DNA of 64,000 nucleotides from Euborellia annulipes (Eukaryota; Arthropoda; Insecta; Dermaptera; Anisolabididae), in assembly GCA_023213315.1 (NCBI GenBank), contig JAKCPI010012714.1:1-64000 (forward strand), read 5' to 3'. A program made the position numbers and the translations under genes. Numbering within the stretch: the stretch's first letter is position 1; each line of letters starts with the position of its first letter. Below, one piece after another: positions 52,326-63,296 of this stretch. Below the pieces are notes generated by a model, which ran no database searches, was not told where the DNA came from, and was given only the letters and a program-made list of their open reading frames with translations.

Positions 52326-53480
52326 ATTGCGACCTAACCAAACACTTAAGTGGCAGCTTTATAAGTAAAAAATTTTACCCGTTTGATTTTACAACAAACA
52401 AAGCAAAAAGGATCTCTCTTCTTTTAACGACTTGAGTTCACACATTCCATAAATGGCAAACAAAAATGTATTTATAATTTATGGCTATTCTTTTGAATAA
52501 AGTAAAATATAAGTTTTGACGAAAAGATGGAATTCATTCCAAAAATACCTTCGTTTTGTGCATAAATCGGTCAGCTAAGAATAATTTTTTTTTCAACGAC
52601 GAGTTTTGCAAATCCGGGTTAAGGTTTTGCAAAGCGAAAATATCCCCAAGCCAAGGTGACATCCAGACATCAGAATTAATAAATAGCTGTCCTTTGCATA
52701 AAAACACTTGGGGAGTATTAAGCACATGACCTTAAATACTTGCCTATAAATGGACAGATGAGGAAGAAATTTACCGTATTATTAAAAATAAAATCGGAAA
52801 TGAAATCACTGATTGACCTAAAAGAAAACTAAATCAAATGAAAAAGATTCTGGGTTTATATACAAGTTACGAATCCATTGGGAATAAATAAATAACTTAG
52901 GAAAAAAAAAACAAGTCCATTTAAGGAGGATTCGATTGCGTCATCAGTAAAACTGTCTTCTTTAGTTCTTGAAATAATCTCTCTAACCACTTGAAAAAAA
53001 AAAAATGAATGAACAAAGTGCATCATGCAGAGAATTCCAAAAATGTCCGAGTGTCTTCTGTCATCTGAGGAAGAAATATTCCATTCAAAAAAAAAGGCTG
53101 GTTTTCTAAGAGATGAATAGGCTTATTTAAAGAACTGTCTCTCGTCCTCTACCTGTTTAACAAATGAATAAAAAATTTGTAATTTTACTACTAGCACCGA
53201 ACACCTGGCAATTGTTGGCTTCCTACTTTGATCAGATGACCGCTATTAATTATTTCCTTTATTTACTTTTTTAATTATTTATATCTATTTTTAAATAATA
53301 ATTTTGAAATATAAACTCAAAATATTTTTTGTTTCTGTGGCAGGAAATAGAGCCTACCTAGTACGACTGGAGTAGGACGAAACTATGGCAATGCAAGTCT
53401 ATCTTTTAAAAATTTTATTGTCGCACATCGCGCCAGGAGAAGTTGTATAGAGCGCAAAGAATACAATCTTATCTTATATT
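52326..53480. other. No gene supported
   Basis: AT-rich; short frames on either strand lack motifs. Confidence 0.35.
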
Positions 53481-53620
53481 TTTATTATTTTCCATGTTTG
53501 TAGCTCCGAAGATGGTTCGAACCCGAACCAAAACGTTAGCACTTGATTAAAAATTTAAATGAAATAAAATTTGGCTACATTCTTCTTGTGAATTATTCCT
53601 TCTTATCCTTACAACAATAT
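53481..53620 (+). repeat. PLE-type remnant with hammerhead-like motif
   Basis: At 53504-53537: CCGAAGA, T, GGTTC-GAACCC-GAACC, then AAAACGT (the G of GAAA changed). It is followed by AAATTTGGCTACATTCTTCT, the same flank as at 38290-38345, so the two copies are related. Confidence 0.6.
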
Positions 53621-53704
53621 AGTTTCTATATTTACTATTTTTAAGATTTGACAAACGCTTTAGTGATATTAGCAAAAAAAAAAGAACTGTCATCAGTTCA
53701 CCCG

Positions 53705-53890
53705 AGTAAAAATGATTAAAAATGATCGATGGATCCACACGCCCTCAGCTAGTCTGCATAGTGAACCTTTAAGGGACACACTTCGGTCGCTTTCGATCTA
53801 CTGTGTGTGCCCCTGGTGCGGGCGTGTGGATCCCTATGTCTCCCTGGAGCGGGCGTATCTCGATCATTTTTAATCATTTTTACTAGGGCA
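53705..53890. mobile_element. Foldback MITE with GGATCCACACGCCC
   Basis: Ends CCCGAGTAAAAATGATTAAA and TTTAATCATTTTTACTAGGG pair. The interior has GGATCCACACGCCC facing GGGCGTGTGGATCC. Related to 24130-24335. Confidence 0.65.
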
Positions 53891-53944
53891 TCTATCTAAA
53901 TACCACTTAAAATTTTATGGATTGAAATTTGTATTAAATTTATT

Positions 53945-54075
53945 TAAGGTCTTTTCGGTAGATCCCTCACTTTTCAAAATTAGTTGGTAGACAATCTGAT
54001 TTAGAAAAATTTTAATGATTTAGAAGCAAATCACTAATCCCTAACTCAAGAGCCGAGACTTATAGCTCTGTGCTA
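53945..54075 (-). mobile_element. Possible decayed SINE family B
   Basis: ATTTAAGGTCTTTTCGGTAG at the left and GAGCCGAGACTTATAGCTCTG at the right resemble the complement of a family B tail and head. The body is diverged. Confidence 0.35.
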
Positions 54076-54535
54076 CAGTTCAAAACTTCAATTTGTTAGA
54101 TTAAATTTAATAATAGAAGTTGGAAAAATTTATTTGCTTTCTCTCTTGATGACCCCGAAATTTATTTTGATATTTTCTAATAATATTTGCTCATATCTAA
54201 CTTATAATTGCTTTTAGAAAGTGAGCTAATATTATTATACTCACAAAAACTTTGATATTTTTATTATTATAATTAGCTGGCCAGTTCGCATTAGTCTGAT
54301 GGTTTAACAAGTTTCAATTTTTTTTGTATTGTATTTATTATTATATTTGTATATAGATTGTATTTATTTTTTCTAATTCGTAAGATCCATATTTAAATTA
54401 GAAATTTTTCTGAAAAGATGTTTGACAAGTCTTAACCTTAGACAAGATGAAGATGAACATGTGTTTTAATTTGTAAATAGGAAAAATTAATAATATCGAT
54501 GGCTCGAAGAAGATAAGTGGGTTGATTTAATAGCG
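54076..54535. other. No gene supported
   Basis: AT-rich. No repeat or exon recognised. Confidence 0.35.
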
Positions 54536-54930
54536 ATGTCTGAAAATACACCGAAGTGGGGGTGAGAGCCCACGCATCCCGGGAAGACCCAGAAGCGCGG
54601 CGCGGCTGCGGCCCCTCGCCTGAGCCCCCGCTAAGTTTAGTGGATCAACTTAACTAAGAGAAATCCCCCCAGGTTGGTTGCCATCTAAAAGTGCCTAGGA
54701 AACGTGCTTTGAGGGAAACGGAAGCCTCCACGGATGTTGATCTTGGCGGTTAGTCATGTTCAACATCGTTTTAACACGATCATCTTTTTATAAGTAACAA
54801 TCATTGAAAAAGTATTTTGTTTTGAAATCGAGAGAGATTTTATTTCAACTCCAGCCTGCTTTTTTTATTTAAGTTTGTACAATGTTTCTCTAATCATAAA
54901 AGCTCGCGATTGGTGACCCCAATGTGAAGA
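54536..54930 (+). mobile_element. Possible LTR fragment with tRNA-Trp-type primer site, or other GC-rich element
   Basis: A GC-rich island (54545-54745; CCCGGGAAGACCCAGAAG, GCGGCGCGGCTGCGGCCCC) stands out from its surroundings. At 54911-54926 TTGGTGACCCCAATGTGA resembles the TGGTGACCCCGACGTGA primer-binding site complementary to tRNA-Trp, which CsRn1-type Ty3/gypsy elements use. If so, the sequence before it is an LTR. The expected CA terminus is not present just before the site and no gag frame follows, so this is tentative. A GATGTTGA / TCAACATC hairpin is at about 54734-54767. Confidence 0.3.
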
Positions 54931-55189
54931 ACCTCCTCCGGTAGCCATTGATATTATTGTATTTAAATTATTAAAATAAAATTAATAACGCCTCTGAGGC
55001 CGCAAAGGGTTAAAAAAAATTAAATTGTTTACTATCTATAATACTTCCGTATTATTTAAATCAATAATAATCTACTAATTAAAAATAACTTAACCCCTCG
55101 CAATTGCCAATATTAATTATAATAAATATATATATAAATTGGTAAACTGATAACTGATAGTTTGATTTAATGAGGTAAATTAAAAACAC

Positions 55190-55395
55190 AAGTTTATTGG
55201 ATTCAATATGTTATTTATTAGTAAAAATATTGTACTTATTTCGACACTCAATCTGTCATCTTCAGAACTAATACAAAGTAATTCAAAAAAAAGTAAATAA
55301 GTACTTCTGAAGATGACACACTGAAGTTCGATATCCGTATAGTGTTTAGACTAATAAATAATATATTGAATCATATAACCTTGTGTTTTTAATTT
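55190..55395. repeat. PLE-type palindrome with opposed hammerhead-like motifs
   Basis: Arms AAACACAAGTTTATTGGATT and its near-complement at 55360-55395. Minus strand 55235-55265: CTGAAGA, T, GACA-GATTGAG-TGTC, GAAATAA. The plus-strand partner at 55305-55336 is decayed (CTGAAGATGACACACTGAAG, TTCGATATCC). Confidence 0.6.
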
Positions 55396-55756
55396 TATTT
55401 ACCTCATTAAATATAAAAGGAGTCGAAATGACAAACTCTGTTTTTTTTTGTTTTTTTTTAACTCTATTTGTACATTTTAATTTATAAAATATATCAAATA
55501 GAGCCTATGGCTGTAACTTTATTTTTTTTACTAAATTTTTTAAATAATTTTTGTATGGTTTTTTGTTGGTGGAAATTTTATAAGTTAGTGGTTTCAATAA
55601 ATGAAGAAAAAAAAACTTTTTCACAATTACTGTAAATGAAATTTTTTTAATATCAATTATTTATTTAATTAAATAGTTTTGATGAAAAAGATAATCTAAT
55701 GCAAGCAATGATTTAACATCAATCTATAATCACTTGGCGTCGTCAAAAGTAAATAA

Positions 55757-56245
55757 AAATCTGATGTGACTGGTCGCACCAGATTTTTCGTGTCGACATA
55801 TATTTAGTTTCCGACAGTACGGTACATTTAAATGCAGATGTAAAATTTATAAGTATGGCAAAATATTTATATTTTGTTACCATGGCAACCATTTCTCCAT
55901 CTTTCCTATGAAATACAAGAGTAAAGTGGTCTTCAAAAGATTTTAATGGCAAATTGAGAATATAAATTTTAAAGAGGTTCTAAAAAATAATTGATTTTTG
56001 AATTTTAATCAAAATCGATGGAGCGAATTTTGAGAAAATCGAAAAAAAAACTGAAAAAGTGCATCAGTAAAGTATTAGTACTCTTTGGTCGATTTTGTTC
56101 AAAAGCTTCGTGTCACGTCCCATGAGGGTGCCTAACTTGAATATAAAATTTCAACCTCCTAACTCTTTTAGTTCTTAAGATATTTTGTTCACAGACAGAC
56201 CATGTCGCGAAAACCGCTTTTTTGGATTCAGGGGACATCCATACG
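55757..56245 (-). repeat. R1 element copy
   Basis: Minus orientation: right end AAAATCTGGTGCGACCAGTC at 55766-55788 with the hairpin collapsed, core palindrome near 55878-55891, and the GACATGGTCTGTCTG and GGTTTTCGCG region at 56195-56225. The left end is absent. Confidence 0.7.
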
Positions 56246-57299
56246 TGTATATTCATTTCATTTAAGAAATTTTATTCATCTATTGCTTTTATTAAATATA
56301 GTCTTTTTTTTTGTGAGTGTTCCTACTGTTTCTATCGGATGATGTTTGGGAATACCGTTTAACACTAAATAAACATCAGGGCCTTAAATTAAAAATCAAA
56401 GATGCTATATCCGCGAGATGAAATCAGTTCATGTCTAGCAACAAGGAAGTGATAAAGACAATCAGTGAGCTAGCTAGCTGTCTGTGAGAGAAAAAGAAAT
56501 ATTAAGCTTAAGATAAGCCGAGCGAGTAATCAACGAACCGGTACAGTACCTGGGAGAGAGATGAGGCCTCCCACGTGGCAAATCGGTTCAAAGGCTTCGC
56601 TCTGTTTGTATCACGTGAGTTGGCCATTTGCCGAACACACGGGTCAATGACAAATTCACATACAAAATTCTTCACCCCACCCCCCCCCCCCTCTTTAGTT
56701 AACTATTTGAAAAATCATTGCAAAGCGCTCAATAAAAATTGGCTACGATCGCTGAAATAAATTTAGAGGAAGATTTAAGAATAAAAGAAACAGCGAAAGC
56801 GTTACGAATGAAGCTCCCTAATTTCGACCTTGCTAATTTATTATTTCATAATATAGATTTAACAACTAAAATACATTCATATTTTGGCAACAAGCAAAAG
56901 AGTTTTTGTTTTATCGCCATCCGGCGTTAATATGTTTCGATAGATATTTTTAAAATGTTTCTAAATAGGTTTTTTTTTTTTTTTTAGAGATTCGTTCGAT
57001 TGCTTCCGCAAAAACGATTCAACAAAAAACATACAAAAAAATAGAAAAACAAAAGATAAATATATAAGTGACTAGGCGATAGGGAAGAAAAATTCGCTAG
57101 GTTTATTTTTGGCTATGAAAATTGGTGGAAAAAAAAGAAAACATCATTTTGAATATTGAGTAGAAAATTTTTTTACAGTAGAACGTTTTTTTTTTTTTTT
57201 TGCCTTCCCACTCAGAGGGGGATGGAATTTCTAAAGCACTTCTTGTTGATCTTACTGGCATCCGATAATGACTTCGATCTTTAAAAGAGAGACATTTAC
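56246..57299. other. No gene supported
   Basis: Contains a non-repetitive segment (56400-56760) without a splice-consistent exon, and T runs. Confidence 0.3.
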
Positions 57300-57406
57300 C
57301 TGACGAAGGCACGCGCCCCACCCTGCAAAACATTCTTCCCGATTGAAAGCATTGCCTTGTACTTGGCTAGGCCCAGGAATGGGAACCACTTGCTGGAGTA
57401 TCGCCT
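57300..57406 (-). CDS. Candidate upstream exon of the ZASP-like gene
   Basis: On the minus strand an acceptor (AATTATAATTAATAG) is followed by two phase bases, 35 open codons (ILQQVVPIPGPSQVQGNAFN, then REECFAGWGACLRQ) and the strong donor GTCAG|GTAAAT. It ends in phase 0, which is what the exon at 44614 requires. The Pro/Gln character fits. There is no homology evidence and 12.7 kb of intron would separate them, so this is a candidate only; it could belong to another transcript. Confidence 0.3.
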
Positions 57407-57829
57407 CTATTAATTATAATAACCATTTCCATTAGTTTTTTATGCTGTCCTTTGAAATTTTTTTTTTTTTTTTTTTTTGTAATTTTAAATGGAAAATATT
57501 GATAGTGGTCAATTTTAAACAAAATTTTTTTTATTTATTCTCTTAATGGGAATTTTTTGTCTTGATTTTTTAAATACACATCCATGTTTTAGTCCATAAA
57601 GTCTAACCTCTCGCCCCTGAAAGGAGATTTGACTTACAAGGGGACGGCCAAGTGAGTATATCACGGATTCGTTTGAAAAAATTGAGGTGATACTTTGAGC
57701 CAAAAAATGTTCACGTGTCTCGGCGTTTTACTCCATAGAGCCCCGATTGGCCAAAAAAAATAAATAAATACTGAAATAATTTTCGCGCTTTCAAGTAGTT
57801 TCTATTTGAAACATTACGTAACAGTCAGC

Positions 57830-57910
57830 TGTGGCTAGGCTGGTAGCGTAGCCGACTGGTATGTATGTGGTCCCGGGTTCGAACGACGGAGTATGCAATT
57901 TTTTTTTTTA
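57830..57910 (+). repeat. tRNA-like unit in the left arm of the Harbinger-like foldback
   Basis: TGGCTAGGCTGGTAGCG (A box), GGTCCCGGGTTCGAACGACG (B box GGTTCGAAC), then T10, a Pol III terminator. The order and spacing fit a tRNA-derived gene. The partner in the right arm is at 58430-58512 on the minus strand. Confidence 0.6.
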
Positions 57911-58429
57911 ATCTTTATGTTACCGTAACAAACAATATATTTAAAACTGTTTCATATTATTTTTTTTATATTTTATTATTTTATTTTAGTAATTAAATTT
58001 TAAAATTTTTTTTCGAGTTTCATTAGTACAGACAGTAGGCCTATAGTGCTTCTCTCCTGAAATTCGAAAACAAAAATGTGCATGTAAAAAAATATCCTTT
58101 ATAAACTGCGCTAATAGTCATCTATTTATTTGTTTTGCATGTTATCTATATTCGCTTGACTGTACCTAATTTTTTTTATCAAATATAAGCAAATAAATTT
58201 TTTATTAATTTCATGTATTCATTTAATTAATGGATTATTTTATGCCTTCTTTATTTCTTCATATATTTAAATACTGTAATAAATGATATTTTCTTCATGC
58301 ATTTAAATTAAATTTTAATTTTAAGGTAATAAATAAACTCGAAAAAAATTAAAAAAAAATTTAATTATTAAAAAAAAATAATATGAAACAATTTTAAATA
58401 TATTGTTTGTTACGGTAACATATAAAGAT

Positions 58430-58512
58430 AAAAAAAAAAATTGCTTACTCCGTCGATCGAACCCGGGACAACTTACTTACCAGTCGGCTACGCTACCAGC
58501 CTAGCCACAGCT
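58430..58512 (-). repeat. tRNA-like unit in the right arm of the Harbinger-like foldback
   Basis: Minus strand: TGGCTAGGCTGGTAGCGTAG, CCGACTGGTAAGTAAG, CCCGGGTTCGATCGACGGAG, then a T run. It differs from the left unit in the anticodon region (GTATGTATGTGG against GTAAGTAAGTTG). Confidence 0.6.
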
Positions 58513-58992
58513 GACTATTACGTAATGTTTCAAATAGAAACTACTTGAAAGCGCGAAAATTATTTCAGTATTTATTTATTTTTTTGGCCAATCGGGGCTC
58601 TATGGAGTAAAACGCCGAGACACGTGAACATTTTTTTGGCTCAAAGTATCACCTCAATTTTTTTCAAACGAATCCGTGATATACTCACTTGGCCGTCCCC
58701 CTTGTTAGTGTGGTCCTGGGTTTTTATTTAGGACTATTTATTTATTTTTTTTTTGGGGGGGGATAGTCCCATAAGACCGCGCGCCTGGCTTTGACTTTTT
58801 TTATTACTATTTATTTTTTTATAATTAAAATAAAAGATATTTTTCGATTTAAAGCACAGTGTTTGGTGTGAGTGCGCAGTACACAAATTTATTTGGATTA
58901 CCGAATTGTGTTTTGTGTTATAATGTGCTTCAAACAGTTTTGAGGGCAAAATGAGATTTGATTTATTAATTTTAATCAAAATCGTTAAAGCT

Positions 58993-59110
58993 TGCTCAGG
59001 GGCCCACATCTTGTGAGTACGTGGATGGCGACCACGAGCTACCCGAGCTGGGACTGGCAGTCCTTATATTCTTTGCATGTCAGTCTCTTCCTTCCTCTTT
59101 TCAACAGGCC
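58993..59110 (+). mobile_element. SINE-like repeat (family C), 5' part
   Basis: GCTCAGGGGCCCACATCTTG, GTGAGTACGTGGATGGCGAC, CACGAGCTACCCGAGCTGGG and CTTTGCATGTCAGTC match the other copies. The 3' half is missing. It sits inside R1-like sequence. Confidence 0.6.
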
Positions 59111-59879
59111 TGATCTATTCCTTCCCGGTCGTAAAAAAAAATGCAAAAATCCAATCAAAATCGTTAAAGCAAATTTTGAGAAAATCGAAAAAAAAATCCT
59201 GAAAAAATCCGTAAATGAAAATTCTTGAGATACTTGTGACATGGGTACTTAGCTTAGGTATAAATTTGAGGATTGAGGGTGTTTTCGTTTTTGAGTTATT
59301 CCCGTTTTTGATATTTCACTTGAAATTCATTAAATTTATCGTTAAAAAATCCTAAATTCTCTGAATGTGTATTCCAGTTAAAAAATCAAAACATTTATCT
59401 AGATTCCCCCCCCCTCCCCGAAAGAGATTTTATTGCTTTTAAATGCCTGTTTTGTTGCTTTTCTTGAAATTGCCATTAAAAGGAGGCGATTGACTGATGT
59501 GATTTAAATTTCTTGAAATACTTGCGACATAGGTACTTGGCTTAAAATTTGAGTACCGAGAGTTTTTTCGTTTTTGAGTAATTCCCAATAACCCACATTT
59601 TTTGATATTTCACTTGAAATCAATTTAATTTATTGTGAAAAAATCTTAAATTTCAAGAAGCTCGATTCCAGTTAAAATATCAAAACATAATGTTTATGTA
59701 AATTTCTCTGAAAGAGATTTTATTGCTTTTAAATGGCTTTTTATTGCTTTTCTTGAAATTGCCATTAAAAGGAGGCGATTCCCTTTAGCTTGAATTTGAC
59801 GTCATTTCACAATCATTTGAATGAATTTCAAGTGAAATATCAAAAAATGTGGTTTAACAAAATAACTCAAAAACAAAAG
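59111..59879. other. Diverged repeat, duplicated internally
   Basis: Two related blocks (about 59226-59480 and 59510-59785) each contain TTTTGATATTTCACTTGAAAT, GAGATTTTATTGCTTTTAAATG and TTGAAATTGCCATTAAAAGGAGGCGATT-type sequence, a tandem duplication of about 285 bp. Class unknown. Confidence 0.55.
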
Positions 59880-60262
59880 AACTCTCGATACTCAAATTTT
59901 TAACTTAAGCTAAGTATTCATGTGGCAGGAATATCATTCAAATCGGTCAAAGACTTTACTGATGTACTTTTTCAATTTTTTTTTTTATTTTCTCAAATTG
60001 TCTTTAACTATTTGGATTATAATTTATAAATTAATTATTTTTTAAAATGTTCTTATTCTTATTTTGTAGACAAAATTGTTAAAAGCCCACTTTACTCTTG
60101 TAGGCCTGCTTCATAGGAAAAATAAAAGCCATGGTAACAAAATATAGATATTTTTCTATGTATTTAAATTTGACATCTTGATTTCTAATATATTGCTGGA
60201 AACTAAGTACAGCACAGAACCGAAGGTAAGAGAAAGTTTTCAGTCCCACCAGATTTTTTATT
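59880..60262 (+). repeat. R1 copy, strongly diverged
   Basis: Retains ACTTTACTGATGTACTTTTTC, GCCATGGTAACAAAATAT and a right end ACCGAAGGTAAGAGAAAGTT followed by CACCAGATTTTTT, with a large deletion in the hairpin. Confidence 0.6.
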
Positions 60263-60959
60263 TAAACTATCAATACCAAACAAGTAAAGTGTATAAAGAA
60301 AAGGGATTAATTCATAAAACAAGCAGATAATTAAATGGCTGTATTTCATTTGGCAACACGCGTTGTTTTTCTTTCTTTTTCAAATACCGCCCCTATGATT
60401 TATTCTTGGCTGAACACCTAAATCATCACCTATTTCTGTCTTGGTGGTTTTGTTTCAATGGACAGCCAAACGTGAATTTTCTCTCTCGTTCTCGTAAAAC
60501 ACCAACCAAGAGAGAAAATTATGCAAGTGTCTGTCCTCTACAATACACTTTGATATTTATGGTTATAAACACTCGTAAGAAAGTAGAATAATTGCAATTT
60601 GGATGCTCTCAACAACTTTCTTGTTTTATGACCATACTTTAACTCCAATTTTTCAACTGTCCTACAGAGAAAGTTAGTTTGATTTTTTTTTTTTTTTATT
60701 GTATAATTATAGACCTATATATTAATATCAAACTACAAGGCGAAGATTTTTATAATATTACAATATATAAGCATACATATTAATTAAATAATCATTAAAA
60801 TTTTTATATATTTGGCTAAAAATAGTTCGCACATTCAAATCATTGCATTTGTACATATATCTACAACTAGAACTTGTCATCCCGTCCCCCTCTTGAATGA
60901 TGGCGCCCTTGCTTCTAAATATTAGAAATTAATGGAACAAAATCAATATAAGTCTGTAG
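60263..60959. other. No gene supported
   Basis: AT-rich. A 61-codon plus-strand frame at 60406-60591 has no known motif. Confidence 0.35.
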
Positions 60960-61030
60960 GCCCGCGGGCTTGGTTTAGGGGTTAGCGTGCTGGCCTTCTA
61001 TACCAAGGGTTCGGATCCCAGGCTTTCTTG
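60960..61030 (+). mobile_element. SINE family A, head only
   Basis: CCCGCGGGCTTGGTTTAGGGG, TTAGCGTGCTGGCCTTCTAT, ACCAAGGGTTCGGATCCCAGG. The body is absent. Confidence 0.6.
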
Positions 61031-61474
61031 AATTTCATTATCCACTATAAGAAGCAGGGGATCTGAATCTTAGGATAATTTTAAAATACCTCATTAGGAA
61101 AAAATTTTTCCGGAGATATAAATTATGACAATGAAGAATGGAGAAACAAAAGCAGGATTTTCTAAAATCATCAATGCTTTTATATTTAGATATATCTTTT
61201 AAACTACTAAGCCTAAGCACCTTCAATCTTAAAATATTCTTTTGAGAAATTTTAAGAAAAGAAAGAATCTGAGTTAATTTTCGAAATATAATTTTTCTCA
61301 ATGTCCTAATCAAGCTCACAAGAAAGTAAAAATTGATATTTCGGGGATGGCGGTTCAGCTCCTATATCCCGCCTGACTACGCCCCAGATGCATATTCATT
61401 AAATAATTGAACAGTTTTAAACAAAGAAAATAATTTCCAGCAAATAAAATAAAGGGCGTTTGAATATTTGAGCC

Positions 61475-61655
61475 CTTGGACCCTAGCACGATCGTACAAT
61501 AATAACTTTTTGTGCTAAGGGTCATGGGTTCGATTTCTGTCTTAAACGAAGAAAATGTTTTTCAAATACATTAGATACTAATTAAATTAGAAAAATGGGG
61601 ACGAAGACTAAATGACCTCAAATGGCTCAAAAAATCTTAATAAATAAAAAAAAGA
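61475..61655 (+). mobile_element. SINE family B, diverged but full-length
   Basis: A tRNA-like head with GGGTCATGGGTTCGATTTC (B box), CGAAGAAAATGTTTTTCAAA, GGGGACGAAGACTAAATGAC, CTCAAATGGCTCAAAAAATC and an A-rich end. Confidence 0.6.
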
Positions 61656-61737
61656 ATATTCGAAAATATCGCTTGATATTTATTTAATAAATAGAAATGT
61701 TGACAAATTTAGTATTACTCTGGAATGAAATATAAAT

Positions 61738-62022
61738 TCAAAAATCTGGTGTGACTGTCTCACAGCACACAATTTTCTCTTACCTTCGGGTAATCGAAAG
61801 TTGTGTTCTGTCTTAAATATAAAATTCAATTCTTTTAAATTGAACCCAGACAGACAGACAAACCATGTCGCGAAAACCACTTTTTGGATTCAGAGGACCT
61901 CAAAACATGAAGATCCTTCAAAATCTCGACATCGAATTTTTGACATGAATCCAATACTTTCTCTCTCTATATATATGTATATGTATATTACATATATGCA
62001 TAGGTAAGAGAAAGTAAAAAAG
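61738..62022 (-). repeat. R1 copy with both end hairpins
   Basis: Minus orientation with a large internal deletion: the right-end half at 61738-61812 (AAAATCTGGTGTGACTGTCT, TCTCTTACCTTCGGGTAATC), CATGTCGCGAAAACCACTTT in the middle, and the full left hairpin at 61957-62020 (TACTTTCTCTC ... GGTAAGAGAAAGTA). Confidence 0.75.
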
Positions 62023-62057
62023 TGGTCTAATATGGAGCTTGATCATCAATTTTATAT

Positions 62058-62580
62058 ACCAGGTCATTCAATAAGTCCGTAGGATGCGATGACATATAGA
62101 TGGCGTTACTACAATTTTTTCCATATGATTTTTATTTAGTATTAATCTTCAAACGATATGTGTATAAATTTGACCGCAATCTAACTATTGATTCGTGAGT
62201 TATAGAATTTTATATGAAGCAACTTTTGTTATTGAAAAAAAAAAAGGAAAAAAGTGAATTTCAGGGTTTTAATAAAGCTTTGCTTCGAATTGCTTACCCA
62301 CCCACCATATTCTCCAGATTTAGTCCCCAGCGAATATTTCCTGTTTTTAGATCTCAAGAGAATGCTTGCTGGGAAGAAATTTAAGTCCAATGATGAAGTA
62401 TCGCTGAAACTGATGCCTTTTTTGACTAGAAAGATAAATCGTACTATAAAAGTGGTATCGAAAAGTTGGAAAATCGCTATACTCGTTGTATCGCCCTCAA
62501 AGGCAACTATGTTGAATAATAAAATCAAGTTTTGTCAAAAAAATTTTTTTTTCTTACTTATCCTACTTATTACTTACTAG
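62058..62580 (+). pseudogene. Mariner-like transposase 3' fragment in a deleted element
   Basis: The element begins AGGTCATTCAATAAGTCCG, a mariner-type terminus. The coding part from 62254 reads LLTHPPYSPDLVPSEYFLF, the signature around the third catalytic residue of mariner DD34D transposases (HxPYSPDLxPxDYxLF). Here the catalytic Asp is Glu (PSEYFLF). LKRMLAGKKFKSNDEV follows, as in the family. The whole N-terminal half and the first two Asp residues are deleted. The right terminus was not identified. The copy is dead. Confidence 0.75.
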
Positions 62581-63290
62581 AGGAGGGTCCTTATTAAAAA
62601 AAAAAAACTAACATATTTTGATATGAAAATATTTGATATGAACAGAATGGCCTTCAATGCCGAAGGTTTGAAAACTTTCATTTCTTATCTTATCAATTTT
62701 ATTATTTTTTTTTTTTTTTAGTATTTTAAACTAGACATAGAAGAGTAAGTTCGTCATTTAAATTTAGAAATTCAATCATTATTTAATGATTGATTTAATA
62801 TTTAGTGATAATTTTATGACTTCCTTTACTCAAATTAAATAAAACTTAATTAAAATTTTTTTTCCATCATCGGATCCTAGAGAGAATCTCAATATTTATT
62901 CAAATTAATTTGATCATTAATTAGCGTTTTTTTTCAATCATTTTGTTAAATTCTTTGTGGCACGGACAGAGGACAATTAACTAGAAAACAGTCGAATTCA
63001 ATGATTATCAAAAATAAAAAATTTCTCAATAAAATACACTATTAACCTAAATAAATTATCATTGGTTTCATATTAATTTATCTGTAGATTTGTTCCGATA
63101 GTCTAAAAAAAAAAATCCGATTCACGCAGTGAAACAAAATCACAATTGAAAATTGGTTTGCATATTTTTAAACAATTTAATGAAATATTTCAGTACCCAC
63201 CATCTTTATTGATATTATAAGGCCCATTTTAGTCTGGGAATGAACCTTAGGTCTTTATTATGGTAAAAATAATTTTATTTAATTCTTACA
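62581..63290. other. No gene supported
   Basis: AT-rich. No recognisable repeat apart from T runs. Confidence 0.35.
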
Positions 63291-63296
63291 AGCTTA

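Larger units (their letters stand above)
57637..58704. mobile_element. Harbinger-like foldback element with mirrored tRNA-like units
   Basis: Ends CAAGGGGACGGCCAAGTG and CACTTGGCCGTCCCCCTTG. The 3-bp duplication TTA is at 57634-57636 and 58705-58707, the TWA type used by PIF/Harbinger elements. Arms of about 350 bp pair almost perfectly (ATCACGGATTCGTTTGAAAA, TTTACTCCATAGAGCCCCGA). The centre (57980-58390) is AT-rich. No transposase. Confidence 0.75.

Noticed and set aside
54541..54740. Ribosomal RNA fragment
   Set aside because: The island is GC-rich like rRNA, but no conserved 18S/28S core phrase could be recognised.
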